From the NCBI RefSeq assembly GCF_900143515.1, contig NZ_FSQT01000001.1, positions 434,001 through 498,000 on the forward strand: 64,000 nucleotides of DNA. Reading direction: 5' to 3'. This document shows, in pieces, positions 26,201-34,621 of the stretch. The stretch's first letter is position 1. Each line of letters opens with the position of its first letter. Made by a program: the position numbers and the translations under genes. Below the pieces are notes generated by a model. It ran no database searches and had not been told where the DNA came from. It was given only the letters and a program-made list of their open reading frames with translations. The DNA comes from Micromonospora cremea. GTDB taxonomy: Bacteria; Actinomycetota; Actinomycetes; Mycobacteriales; Micromonosporaceae.

Positions 26201-26288
26201 GGGCCCGGCGACGGGTGCCATCCGACTGCAGGACCACGGCAATCCGGTCCAGTACCGCAACATCTGGATCGAGCCGCTGGACCGGTAG
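23283..26288 (+). CDS. Secreted multidomain protein: PA14, beta-propeller, CBM6-like, DUF1080
   Basis: 1001 residues from the ATG after GGGAGGAAGC. A Sec signal peptide is clear (RWRRRRRVR, hydrophobic stretch, PAGAAPV, cleavage near residue 37). Next comes a PA14-like domain (VDGDYTFRLTSDDGSRLTIG), then a glucose/sorbosone dehydrogenase-like propeller (DRVHPGYTLTDLRPEG through GLRTPNGIGWGPRGEVFVTD, with DTDGDGLAD calcium-like loops). Around 678-800 there is a carbohydrate-binding segment (FFEAEEGRT, GTYDLAMRYSNGPN), then from about 810 a DUF1080/3-keto-disaccharide hydrolase domain (ITLFDGGELTEWQHSDG, NSGVYLQDRYEIQVLDS). This suggests extracellular recognition and processing of oxidised sugars. 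It is a single unit closed by a hairpin at 26353. Confidence 0.9.
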   Translation: MTAPNRWRRRRRVRLVAAGAALSTLLAAVTITPAGAAPVTVDVPPQEPGVTLRSYDMGTPLSTLCTLKPAQTPNVDKLMPMINWNTTDEFGLSDRFISHVIANLAAPVDGDYTFRLTSDDGSRLTIGDQRVVDHDGLHGETFKEGSTTLSAGLHPLRLEFFDNGGGQVLRLEWRRPGAADFELVPNSALSTDAGVVRVTAPGWKYCEGATDSAGDGLPLDRVHPGYTLTDLRPEGLQPQVTGMAFLPEGDLMISTWGGTDTATGEVYVVEGVTGQTGPGQVTYRKFADGLREPQGVAVVDGTVYVSQKHELTALRDTDGDGLADDRRTVATWPWGGNFHEFAFGLLHRDGYFYLNLSVAINQGGATTVPQPAPNRGTSIKVNAKTGEITYVAGGLRTPNGIGWGPRGEVFVTDNQGGWLPASKLVQIQQGAFYNHYTTPVGPFDDKPVTRPIVWIPQNEIGNSPSTPVLLKQGPYAGQLVVGDVTYGGLQRVFLEKIEGQYQGAVFRHTQGLEAGVNEVTLGPDGALYTGGLGAGGNWGQEGKLTYGLQKLTPNGTSVFEVKQMRASHVGFELEYTKPLSAETAQELPDAYQVTQWRYGATSQYGGPKLELETLKVAKAELSADGRTVKLQIPGLKENRVVHVRSPRPFSSAGGEELWNTEAWYTLNEIPGRVVQPQTFFEAEEGRTAGVGMATDHAAYSGAGFAAGFAGDGASTRMSVDVREAGTYDLAMRYSNGPNPYSGEKQLSLFVNGERVEQMVFPSTVTWEEWGTVSTKVRLNKGRNLVEYRKEAADSGHVNLDVLAVRPHGKRITLFDGGELTEWQHSDGREPEWAIADGAMTVRNGDLRTVQAFGDFRLHVEFNLPLYPPDVTGQARANSGVYLQDRYEIQVLDSFGIDPPQTNDAAAIYTQKAPDVNAALPPQAWQTYDIVYRQARYDASGNKVDNPRVTVVWNGVRVHDDVEILGPTGGSRPEGPATGAIRLQDHGNPVQYRNIWIEPLDR

Positions 26289-26352
26289 CTTCGCCAGCTG
26301 CCAGAACGCGGATGGCCGGGTACCGGCGCGCCGGCCCGGCCGTCCGCAGCAG

Positions 26353-26383
26353 AGCCTCGGCCCAGGCATGCTGGGCCGAGGCT
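26353..26383 (+). terminator. Strong hairpin after the secreted sugar protein gene
   Basis: A perfect 13-bp stem (AGCCTCGGCCCAG with its complement) and the loop GCATG, about 65 bases after the stop. There is no clear T-run. The left arm overlaps AGCAGAGCCTC (26348-26358), which can instead pair with GAGGCTCTGCT (26398-26408). Confidence 0.65.
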
Positions 26384-26440
26384 TGGACATGGTCGAGGAG
26401 GCTCTGCTCGCCACGCTGGCTGCAGGGCCCGGTTCCTGAT

Positions 26441-26804
26441 CCGGGACCGTGACGGGAAGATCCTGCCCTGTTCGACGCCGTCCTGAAGGACGCGGGCGTC
26501 GACGTCGTCCTCGGCGGCGCCCGGATGCCCCGTATGAACTCGATCATGGAACGCTGGCTACAGACCTGCCGGCGTGAACTCCTGGACCGCACCCTGATCT
26601 GGAACCAGCGGCATCTCCTGCACGCCCTGAAAGAGTTCGAGGACTTCTACAACTCCCACCGGCCCTCTCCAAGGCATCGCCAACGCACCCCCGTTACACC
26701 CGATGCCCGCGCAGCTCGCCGACCCGAACGACTCGCCCGCCTCGCCATACGCAGACACGACCGTCTCGGCGGTGTTCTCCCACGAATGCAAGCATGCTGC
26801 GTGA
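26441..26804 (+). pseudogene. DDE integrase/transposase C-terminal remnant
   Basis: Pieces in alternating frames read LIRDRDGKI, then FDAVLKDAGVDVVLGGARMP, RMNSIMERWLQTCRRELLDR and HLLHALKEFEDFYNSHRP, then LARLAIRRHDRLGGVL and, in another frame, HECKHAA and a stop. This is the rve-type integrase core end common in actinobacterial transposases of the IS3/IS481 type. The upstream catalytic part is missing and at least two frameshifts are present. Confidence 0.8.
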
Positions 26805-27366
26805 CCTGCACGGACGAGATTTCGGCAAGTGCAGGGTGGTGGTCGCAGGGCATCGAAGGAGGTCTTGCACACATCTTCGTATACAACATACGCTCCCAGA
26901 GTCGCCGACTCGAGGAGTTGCCATCGAACCCCTGCCCGAGCGAAACGAGCCCACGCAGGCTCCGTCCACTCCGGATCGTGGTGGTGACGGTCGCCCTTGC
27001 CCTGCACCGTCGCAGCCTGCTCTCCGGTGTCGGACAGCGGGGGCGGCAGCACATCCGGCGAGAACCAGGCGGCCCTACAGCAGGGCCGCCGACGACTCGA
27101 CCGACGCACTGCTCGACGGAGGCCCGCGCGGTCGTGGACTTCGACGCGCGAAAGGCGCTACCAGCAGGCCATCGAGGAGATTCTCGAACGCCGCAGCACG
27201 ATCCACCACTACCACCCGAACGGCTTCGTGGCGGGCACCTCGGCCATGACCGGCTTCGAGTTCCCCGGCAACTGGCTGCCCCGCCTGAAAACCGCCCGCC
27301 TCACCGACTCGTCGGTGGTCCCGACACGTCCTGCCCATGCCCTGCGCACCGAAGGAGCCCGTGACC
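26805..27366. other. Gap of about 560 bases with a decayed coding piece
   Basis: Most of the gap shows no gene. At about 27150-27300 the plus strand reads RRYQQAIEEILERRSTIHHY, HPNGFVAGTSAMTGFEFPGN and WLPRLK, with a shifted upstream piece (ARAVVDFDAR). This looks like the C-terminal end of a former protein, but I do not recognise the family. Confidence 0.45.
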
Positions 27367-29283
27367 ATGCATCTGCCCATCCATCGACAGCGACGATCAC
27401 GACCACGAAACTGGCTGCCCGGCGCCGTAGCGCTGGCGCTCGTTGCCTCGATTGGGTTCGCCGCCCCGGCGGCCGGCGCCCAGGAGCAGCCGACCGGGCA
27501 GCGCCCTGTGTTCGAGAACGGCCGAGCCCAGCCGGTGTACGCCGGTGAAGAGATCATCACCCAGAATGTCTGGGTCGAGGTCGAGGGCATGGACACCGAC
27601 CGGGACGGTGCCAATGACCGCATCCGGGTGCAGATCCGGCGACCGGCGTCGACCGACAAGGGCATCCAGCTGCCGATCATCATGCAGGCGAGCCCTTACT
27701 GGGGCGACGGAGGGGAGTTCCTGAACAACGAGGTCCACGTCCCGCTCTACGCCCCGGAGCGGCCGGGCTACGCGCCGCCGCCGGATCCCGGCCCGTTCCC
27801 GTACTTCCCGCCGCCGGACAAGCCGTACGACGGCACCGAGCCACCGCACCAGACAATCAACGGCGGCACGTACCAGAACGAGTTCCTCTCACGCGGCTTC
27901 ATCTTCGCCCACGCACAGATGCTCGGTACGGGCAGCTCGACGGGGTGCACTACTGGGGGTGGTCCCGAGGAGCACAATTCGCTCAAGGCGGTCATCGATT
28001 GGTTCAATGGCCGGGCCGACGCCTATGACATCGACGGCAACCCGGTCGAGGCGAACTGGACCACCGGTCTGGTCGGGATGATCGGCACGTCCTATGACGG
28101 CACGCTACCGATCGGGGTGGCCACGACCGGTGTGAAGGAACTGCGGGCAATCGTGCCCATCGCGGCGATCTCCAGCTACTACGACTACCGCCGGATGAAC
28201 GGCACGCCGATCTCGACCAACACCAACGTTGGGGGCGACCAGAACTCCAACCACAACTCCAACATCTCGCGGAAGTACCCGGAGGTGTGTGACTACACCA
28301 AGGAAGAGGTCCGGCGGGGTCAGGACCGGCTCACCGGTGAATACAACCAATGGTGGCACGAGCGCAACTACCTGCCGAACATCGGCAACATCGCGGGCGG
28401 CGTCCTGGTGCAGCACGGCCTGAACGACCAAAACGTGAAGCTTCGCAACGCCGCCCAGCTCGTTGACGCCCTCGAAGAGAACGGCATCCCTCACCAGGTG
28501 TGGCTGCACCAGGGCGGGCACGGCGACCGGGCGCTCTCGAACAACCGGGCAGCCTGGCTGGACCTGCTCAACCGCTGGTGGACCTACTGGCTGCACGGGG
28601 TGAACAACGATGTGCTGGACGAGCCCGCAGCAGTCATCGAGCGCGAAGACGGCACCTGGACGCCGTACGACAGCTGGCCGACGCCCGGCTCTGCCTCCAC
28701 ACCGCTCTTCCTAGGAGCCAGTGGCGACAACACCACCGGCAGGCTCACGCTGACACGCAACGCCGCAGACAGACCGGTCACCGAGACCTTCACCGACGAC
28801 ATGACGATCGACGCGACGTCCTTCGCCCGCGCCGAGCAGTCGCCGAACCGCCTCGCCTACCGCACCCCGGCGCTCACCGAGCCCGTCCATCTCAGCGGGA
28901 CGGTGCATGTCTCGACGCGGATGTCGATCAACGCCCGGGCCGGGATCGTCAGCGCGATGCTGGTCGAGTACCCGAAGTCGGGCAACCCGAAGATCATCGC
29001 GCGGGGCTGGTCGGACCCGCTGAAGCGGTTCGGCTTGGATCGCAGCTACGGCATCATGCCGGGAGCCCCGTTCACTCACAACTTCGACCTGCAGCCGCAC
29101 GACTACGTGTTCAACGAAGGTAGCCAGATCGGGCTCGTCGTGTACTCCAGCGACCGGGTCTTCACCCTCCGGCCGCCGCCAGGCACGCAGCTGAGCCTGT
29201 ACACACACCACAGCCAAACCACAGTCGACCTCCCGATCGTCGGGGGCAAATCCGCACTCGCGTCCGCCCTCGGCGGCGAGTAA
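27367..29283 (+). CDS. Secreted CocE/NonD-type hydrolase, X-Pro dipeptidyl-peptidase-like
   Basis: 638 residues from the ATG at 27367, 9 bases after AAGGAG; a GTG at 27361 is too close. The signal peptide ends near GFAAPAAGAQ. The alpha/beta-hydrolase nucleophile is Ser242 in IGTSYDGTLP. The acid is probably Asp354 (QHGLNDQNVK) and the base His385 (QGGHGDRA). A C-terminal jelly-roll (X-Pro_C) follows (LAYRTPALTEPVHLSGTVHV, GAPFTHNFDLQPHDYVF). The early region (NVWVEVEGMDTDRDGANDRI) is usual for secreted actinobacterial X-Pro peptidases. It may cleave X-Pro dipeptides or ester bonds outside the cell. A classic terminator follows. Confidence 0.92.
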   Translation: MHLPIHRQRRSRPRNWLPGAVALALVASIGFAAPAAGAQEQPTGQRPVFENGRAQPVYAGEEIITQNVWVEVEGMDTDRDGANDRIRVQIRRPASTDKGIQLPIIMQASPYWGDGGEFLNNEVHVPLYAPERPGYAPPPDPGPFPYFPPPDKPYDGTEPPHQTINGGTYQNEFLSRGFIFAHAQMLGTGSSTGCTTGGGPEEHNSLKAVIDWFNGRADAYDIDGNPVEANWTTGLVGMIGTSYDGTLPIGVATTGVKELRAIVPIAAISSYYDYRRMNGTPISTNTNVGGDQNSNHNSNISRKYPEVCDYTKEEVRRGQDRLTGEYNQWWHERNYLPNIGNIAGGVLVQHGLNDQNVKLRNAAQLVDALEENGIPHQVWLHQGGHGDRALSNNRAAWLDLLNRWWTYWLHGVNNDVLDEPAAVIEREDGTWTPYDSWPTPGSASTPLFLGASGDNTTGRLTLTRNAADRPVTETFTDDMTIDATSFARAEQSPNRLAYRTPALTEPVHLSGTVHVSTRMSINARAGIVSAMLVEYPKSGNPKIIARGWSDPLKRFGLDRSYGIMPGAPFTHNFDLQPHDYVFNEGSQIGLVVYSSDRVFTLRPPPGTQLSLYTHHSQTTVDLPIVGGKSALASALGGE

Positions 29284-29295
29284 GGCCAATTGCTT

Positions 29296-29349
29296 CGGCC
29301 CGGTCCGGGCGGCGGGTTTCCGCCCACTCGGACCGGGCCGGGCATTTTT
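29296..29349 (+). terminator. Rho-independent terminator
   Basis: CGGCCCGGTCCG (29296-29307) pairs perfectly with CGGACCGGGCCG (29329-29340). A secondary GGCGGG/CCCGCC-like hairpin sits in the loop, and TTTTT (29345-29349) follows. It lies 13 bases after the stop of the X-Pro peptidase-like gene. Confidence 0.9.
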
Positions 29350-29353
29350 GAAG

Positions 29354-29525
29354 ATGCTCACGTTCGCCCGCCGCGGACGGCGCATCTCTGTTGGCGCTGG
29401 CGAGCATGCTGGTGTTCGTCAGCATCCGGGCCTTGCCCGGCGACCCGGCCCTGGCGCTGGCCGGTGAGGAGCGCGACCCGGAGTCACCGGCGCAGATCCG
29501 GCTCACGCAAGCGCTGGACGACGCG
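29354..29525 (+). pseudogene. Dipeptide-type ABC permease N-terminal remnant
   Basis: MLTFARRGRRISV in one frame continues in the next as LALASMLVFVSIRALPGDPA then LALAGEERDPESPAQIRL. The ALPGDPA...GEERDPE pattern is the start of DppB/OppB-type permeases. The rest of the gene is absent. Sequence from 29525 to 29850 has unconvincing frames only (for example FETTIVDVAVDGSFPARGYE). Confidence 0.7.
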
Positions 29526-29899
29526 CCCCGGGCACCGCTGGTAGCGACCCGGTTCGGGCAGCAACGGCTCGATGCGCTGCCACAACCCGTCCGGCACGAT
29601 CCACGGCGGCCGCTCACCACGCCGACGTAACTCTCATCGCCATCGACGCCGCGACGATCAGGACCGACCACTGTTCTACGCGGCTCGACCCATGCCACAG
29701 CGTCGGGCACCCGCGGCGTTTGAGACAACCATCGTCGACGTGGCCGTTGACGGCAGCTTTCCAGCCCGGGGTTACGAACTCAGGGTCCGTGCCTGGGCCG
29801 AACGCACCTTCGCTGCGTGGGCCGACGACGATGGGCGATGACTGGAAACTGTTTGATCACAGGTTGATGAAGGCGCGCGTGTAGCGGGCAGAGTTGGAC

Positions 29900-29950
29900 G
29901 AGCTCCCGGTAAATCGGCGGTTGCCTACGCCAACCGTCCACCGGGAGCTC
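29900..29950. promoter_or_regulatory. Two-tier hairpin in the leader of the oxidoreductase gene
   Basis: GAGCTCCCGGT (29900-29910) pairs with ACCGGGAGCTC (29940-29950), and inside it CGGTTG (29918-29923) pairs with CAACCG (29931-29936) around the loop CCTACGC. There is no T-run, and the structure ends 42 bases before the start codon, so it is more like a leader element or an old insertion end than a terminator. Confidence 0.55.
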
Positions 29951-29992
29951 GCCGTGTCATTGTCGCCTGCCTGTGCCTGCGTGTCGTGCCCG

Positions 29993-30939
29993 ATGAACGC
30001 GGTCGTCCTTGACCGGTTCGGCGGAGTCGACGAACTCTCGTCGCGCCGGATACCGCTCCCCGAGGTCGGCGACGACGACGTCCTCATCCGGGTGGAGTTC
30101 GCAGGGGTCGGGTCCTGGGACGCGGCCGAGCGGGAGGGGGACTACGACGGCGCTTTCGGCGTCCAGTCGACCTTTCCCTATGTCCTCGGCTGGGACGCGG
30201 CGGGCACGGTGGCCGCGCTCGGACGCAACGTCACCCGGTTCGACGTGGGTGAGCGTGTCTACGCTGCGACGATGCCGGTACCGCGTGGCGGCTTCTACGC
30301 CGATTACGGCGTCGTTGAGGCGGAGTTCGTGGCGCGCGTGCCCGACCGGCTGCCGGCCGAGCAGGCCGGCGCGATGGCTTGGGATGCCCTGACTGCACTG
30401 AGCGGCCTCGATCTGCTTGGCCTGCGGCCGGACGAGACGCTTATGGTCTTCGGGGCCAGCGGGGGTATCGGGCACATGGCCGTGCAGCTGGCGCGGCACA
30501 GCGGCATCCGAGCGCTGGCCGTGGCTTCTGGTGACGACGGTGTCGCCCTGGCCCGGCGGTTGGGCGCCGACGACGCCATCGACGGTCGCAAAGACGATGT
30601 GTTGGCTGCGGCATTCGAGTTCGCACCAGGCGGGCTCGATGCGGCTCTGGTCACGATGGGAGGCGAGGCTGCCGAACGGTCTCTTCGCGCGATCAAGAAC
30701 TCGGGACGGATCGCCTGGCCGAACGGTGTCCTGCCCGTGCCTGTAACGTCGCCGGGCGCGACGGTGTCCTACTACGACGGGGATCGAAGCCGCACCGCCA
30801 CCGATCGGCTGAACGCGATCATCGAGGCCAGCTCCCTCGAGGTCCACGTCGCACGGACCTTCCCGTTGGAGCGAGTCAAGGATGCGCATCGCCCCTCAAT
30901 GATCACTATGTCGGCAAGCTGGCCCTCAAGGTCGGATAG
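29993..30939 (+). CDS. NADP-dependent quinone oxidoreductase-like MDR enzyme, 3' frameshift
   Basis: About 315 residues from the ATG at 29993 (MNAVVLDRFGGVDELSSRRI). A GroES-like N-terminal domain (DDDVLIRVEFAGVGSWDAAE) is followed by a Rossmann fold with VFGASGGIGHMAVQLA. No zinc ligands are present, as in the quinone reductase branch. Near 30890 one base appears missing: the open frame leaves the family pattern after ERVKDAHR, while the next frame reads ALNDHYVGKLALKVG and stops at 30937-30939, the expected end. In the current frame the protein would instead run to 31093 with a non-homologous tail. Activity could survive, since only the last 15 residues are affected. Confidence 0.82.
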
Positions 30940-31252
30940 GACGCAACAAGCGGCCCGAGGCTCCGGTGTCAGCGGCTCAAGCCACCGTCCCCGCCTTATG
31001 TCTGGCCCGTCGCGGCGGTGGCCCAGAGGGTGGGCGGTCTCGCTGGCCGGTTCCGCTGCACAGGTCACCAGCTGCCTACCAGGTGATCGGTAGGCCCGCC
31101 CCGGTCCGGTTCACAGCGGGACCGGTCGCGCCGCCCGCGGCGAAGAGTCCCGCAGCGGTCTCCCGTCACCGGCCGAGCAGCGAAGGCTCGCTGGCTGACG
31201 AGATCAGTCAGGCGGGCCGCAGGTCCGGCGGATTCCACTCCGGCCAGCAGCC

Positions 31253-31315
31253 CTGACACGGGGGAGGGGATTGCCGGGCTGTCAGGTCCTGCCAGGAGGC
31301 CGCACCTGACAGCCC
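31253..31315. promoter_or_regulatory. Perfect 12-bp inverted repeat with CTGTCAG core
   Basis: GGGCTGTCAGGT (31276-31287) and ACCTGACAGCCC (31304-31315) are exact complements 16 bases apart. A third box, CTGACAC, lies at 31253-31259 before GGGGGAGGGG. The same core boxes lie upstream of the methylase module at 20395-20538. Probably the operator/promoter region of the gene block that starts at 31556. Confidence 0.65.
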
Positions 31316-31506
31316 AGCCGAAGGCGCTCCCGCAACGGCTACCTTGAGAGCTCCCCTTACTTCCACGTGCCTCTGATCTGACGCCTCGCGCGACGGCATC
31401 GCGCCCACCAGCTACGGTCGGCCGCCGCTGCCAGCCTCGGATCTGGCACGCACAAACCCCACGCCCCTCGCCCACGCGACTGGGGCGCGGCACCACCATC
31501 CCTTCA

Positions 31507-31538
31507 GGCGGCCACCAACCGGTGGCCGCCTTCTTGCT
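31507..31538 (+). terminator. Attenuator-like hairpin just before the gene block
   Basis: GGCGGCCACC (31507-31516), loop AACC, GGTGGCCGCC (31521-31530), then TTCTTGCT. It ends shortly before the GGAGG of the first gene (start 31556), so a transcript from the operator at 31.3 kb must pass it. Confidence 0.7.
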
Positions 31539-31555
31539 GTCCTACGGAGGACACC

Positions 31556-31774
31556 ATGCTTCATCCCACCCGGCACCTGAGAGACGGTGACCTCCCCGCC
31601 GACCTCCACCATGCCACCTCGCCCGACCTCCTGCGCAGCACCACCGCGGCCGTCGGCGAACACACCGAAATGCGCCCAGCCCGCGACATGGCCACCGTGC
31701 GGGTGGCTACGTGCGCCGGGTTGGTCACGGGCACGCCCTCGGCTACTGCCGGCAGTCGGGCGGCGCAGCGATGA
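31556..31774 (+). CDS. Small hypothetical protein, 72 residues
   Basis: The ATG at 31556 follows ACGGAGGACACC, a very good ribosome binding site. The protein MLHPTRHLRDGDLPADLHHA... is small and polar with no membrane helix or known motif. The stop overlaps the start of the next gene (ATGA at 31771-31774), which supports translation. It is the first gene of a co-directional accessory block. Confidence 0.55.
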   Translation: MLHPTRHLRDGDLPADLHHATSPDLLRSTTAAVGEHTEMRPARDMATVRVATCAGLVTGTPSATAGSRAAQR

Positions 31775-32958
31775 CCGGCGGGACCCCGGCGGACCAGGTC
31801 CCTACCCTGCATGCCGAAACGATGGCTGCCATCGAGCAACGGGCGGCTCTGGCCGTCGAGGCCCGCTCCGGCCTCATCGCCGCGCTGCGCAACAGGCTGG
31901 TCTGCCGCCCGGGATGCGATGACGCCCTCGCGACATGGGGCCTGGAACCGCTGCCGCAACGGTGGACGATCTCCGCCCAAGCGCACCTGTCGTACACGCG
32001 GTCGCACACCGACGAGGACGAGGCCCGCGAGCAAGCGCGCTGGGGTGCACCGGACGAGGTGCGCCTGCTGCAGCCGGCGATGGCGGTCTACCCGCAACAC
32101 GTCATCGACGTGGCACCCACGTTCAACGCCAACGACGAGCCTGGGCCGCACCGATACCGCGTCACCGTGCAGGTCACGCTCCAGACCTGGGCCACGGCGA
32201 CCCGGGAGGCGGACGCGCGCGACGCCGCTCGCACGACGATGGACACCCATCTACAGGAGCTGGCTGACCCCAGCATCACCCTGACCAGGCTGACCTGGCA
32301 GACCGCCGACAGCCCTGACGAGGCCCCGCCGGATGACATCGACACCGATGCGCAACCCCTGGTCGGCGCGGTAAACCTGACCGACGTCGACCGCCTCACC
32401 GCTGCGACGGCGGCACGGGACGCCGCCGTACAGGCCCTCACCGGCCTGCGGCGCAGCATCCGCGTTCGCGCGATCCGCGCCCTGGTCGACGACGAGTTCG
32501 GCGGCATCTATCAGCACGCCGCGCAGCGGGTCGACCAGTTCCTCGTCGACCTCGGGCTCGACCCCCTGCCTCGAGCACACCACGTCACGGTGATCGCCGA
32601 CCTCACGCTGCCGGTCGGCGACGGCACCGCCCGCGATGCCTGCGACGCGGCACGACACAGGATGCGCACGGTCACCGCCAGCAGCCCGGACCAGGCACGG
32701 CCGTGGACCGCATACGGCTGGACCCTCCCTGCGCACGCCACCGTCGACCAGGACGGCTGGCGAATTCCGTGGCAGCACGAGTACGAGATGTGGCTACGCG
32801 GACACTCCACCCCCGCCGACGCCACCACCGCAGCCGAAGCCCTCGTCCGCGCGGACCTGTCCCGGGCACTGGTCGGCATCAACCATCACCTGGTCACGGT
32901 GACCGCCACCGTCGAGAGCCGCGGCATCGACCTGCACCTGCACCCCGACAGCGACTAA
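31771..32958 (+). CDS. Hypothetical protein, 395 residues, element-associated
   Basis: The ATG at 31771 overlaps the upstream stop by 4 bases. The protein appears to contain two similar halves. The first includes GCDDALATWGLEPLPQRWTI and VSAQAHLSY-like strands; the second includes DQFLVDLGLDPLPRAHHVTV followed by IADLTLPVGDGTARDAC. Each joins a helical region to a beta-strand-rich region with Ala/Arg/Asp-rich heptads (LTAATAARDAAVQALTGLRR). This suggests an internal duplication. It has no signal peptide or membrane segment. I do not recognise a family; such genes are common on actinobacterial plasmids and ICEs near DUF4192 genes. Confidence 0.75.
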   Translation: MTGGTPADQVPTLHAETMAAIEQRAALAVEARSGLIAALRNRLVCRPGCDDALATWGLEPLPQRWTISAQAHLSYTRSHTDEDEAREQARWGAPDEVRLLQPAMAVYPQHVIDVAPTFNANDEPGPHRYRVTVQVTLQTWATATREADARDAARTTMDTHLQELADPSITLTRLTWQTADSPDEAPPDDIDTDAQPLVGAVNLTDVDRLTAATAARDAAVQALTGLRRSIRVRAIRALVDDEFGGIYQHAAQRVDQFLVDLGLDPLPRAHHVTVIADLTLPVGDGTARDACDAARHRMRTVTASSPDQARPWTAYGWTLPAHATVDQDGWRIPWQHEYEMWLRGHSTPADATTAAEALVRADLSRALVGINHHLVTVTATVESRGIDLHLHPDSD

Positions 32959-32984
32959 ACCGCCCGCCGGATATCTCCACGGCT

Positions 32985-33041
32985 GAGCAGGCGCCATCCG
33001 AGCCCTGCTTCCCACGGGCAGACCTCAGTTGGCGCCTGCTC
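32985..33041. promoter_or_regulatory. Long-loop hairpin between accessory genes
   Basis: GAGCAGGCGCCA (32985-32996) is perfectly complementary to TGGCGCCTGCTC (33030-33041). The loop of 33 bases can itself pair (GCCC/GGGC). It lies between the stop at 32958 and the start at 33136. No T-run follows. Confidence 0.55.
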
Positions 33042-33135
33042 GCGAATCGACGCTGCGCGCGGCGCCAGCCACGACTACGCCATCCGGCCGACATCCCACT
33101 CCTCTACCGAACCCACCTTCTGTTGGGAGACCATC

Positions 33136-34157
33136 GTGTCGCTCTCCGAGAACAAACTGACCGTCCGATCCTCAGCCGACCTGGCGACCGCGGCGCCGTA
33201 CCTCATCGGCTTCCATCCCGGCGACGGCAGCATCGTCGTGATCGCCTGCCGAGACCGGCGGATCGTGTTCGCCGCCCGAGGCGACCTGCCGGCCCCCGGA
33301 TCCCCCGCCCACCAGCTGCGCGAACTCACCGCTCACCTCGTCCCGGTCGTGCAGCGGCAGCAGCCGATCACCGACCTCGTGATCGTCGGCTACGGCGCGC
33401 AGGCACACGTCGACCCGGCACTGGGTGCCGTCGGCGGTGCGTTCACCTCCGCAGGCCTGGCCGTGCGGGAACTGCTGCGGGTCACCGAAACCCGCATCTT
33501 CAGCCTCACCTGCGACGATCCCGACTGCTGCCCACCGGACGGACCCCCTTCGACCCCACCACCTCGCTCGTCGCCGTGCAAGCGACCGTCGCCGGGCTCG
33601 TCGCACGGCCTGACCGGGCGGCAGTGGCCAGCCGCTTCACCGCGGTCGACAGCACCGGTGACGGCATCCGACAGGCCACGAACGACGCGACCGCCCGCAT
33701 GGCGGCCTTGAAAACCGCAGGCAGCGCCGCGGTGTACGAGGCCGGCATGCACGCGGTCCGCGGCGCGCTGCGACAGCACGACGGCGGCACGCGTCTCACC
33801 GACGGCGAGGTGGCCTGGCTGACCGTGCTGCTGACGCACAGGCCCGTGCGGGACCTCGCCCCCAACCTCACCCAACCGCACGACCAGCACGTCACCTTCT
33901 GGGCCGAGATCACCCGCCGCGCCGACGAGCCGCTCGTGCCAGCGCCCGCGACCGTACTCGCGCTCACCGCATGGCGCTGCGGTGACGGCGTCCTGGCCGC
34001 CATGGCCGCCGAGCGTGCCCTGCAGGTCAACCCCGACTACCAGCTCGCCGCCCTGCTCCTACAGGCCCTGCACGCCGGTCTGCCGCCATCCGCCGTCGAG
34101 CAGGCAATCACCGGCACCCACCCCAGCCCATCGACCCCGAATACGCCCTCAGAATAG
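33136..34157 (+). pseudogene. DUF4192 domain protein with single-base frameshift
   Basis: The GTG start at 33136 follows GGGAG. The first part (LATAAPYLIGFHPGDGSIVV, GLAVRELLRVTETRIF, CDDPDCCPPDG) is the DUF4192 core. At about 33542 the frame slips by one base, and the sequence continues TPFDPTTSLVAVQATVAGLV and then EVAWLTVLLTHRPVRDLAPN in another frame to the stop at 34157. The expected codons GGC ACC read GG ACC, so one C is missing. The joined protein would be about 340 residues, the usual DUF4192 length. This family is widespread in actinobacterial mobile elements and its function is unknown. Confidence 0.85.
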
Positions 34158-34168
34158 GAGTAACCACG

Positions 34169-34621
34169 GTGGATCCCATCCGCAGCATCCTGCTGTCTCT
34201 CGCCCGCACCGCCGAAGAAGCCCGACTGCGCTGGCACGCCGAACGCGCCGCCCGGCGCGCCCGCGGCGAAACGCCCACCCGCACCGAGGCATTCGCCTAC
34301 GACATCCAGGCCAACCTGTGCCTGATCACCGCGATCACCGCAGCGAACCTTCCGGCGAACTTCCGCCTCTACGACACCACCCTGTCCCGAGACCCGCTCA
34401 CCGCAGCCGCACAGCTTCGCCAGGTCACCTCCGCCTATGACCACAGCGGGCCGATCGAGGCCGCACACGAGGCAGCGCGGCTGGCCTACAAGGCGGCGTT
34501 CGCCGAGCCGCTAACCGTGCAGGAACAGCACTACGTCGACCTGCTCGTCGACCTGCCCGCTGCGCGACGCGACAAGATCATCGAAATGGCGGAGGAATGC
34601 GCCCGCCACCTGCCGGCATGA
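34169..34621 (+). CDS. Hypothetical helical protein, 150 residues
   Basis: The GTG start at 34169 lies 8 bases after AGGAG. The protein is helical and charged: AEEARLRWHAERAARRARGE, then TEAFAYDIQANLCLITAITA, then LTVQEQHYVDLLVDLPAARR and DKIIEMAEECARHLP. No known domain. It follows the DUF4192 gene by 11 bases and is probably in the same transcript. Confidence 0.7.
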   Translation: MDPIRSILLSLARTAEEARLRWHAERAARRARGETPTRTEAFAYDIQANLCLITAITAANLPANFRLYDTTLSRDPLTAAAQLRQVTSAYDHSGPIEAAHEAARLAYKAAFAEPLTVQEQHYVDLLVDLPAARRDKIIEMAEECARHLPA

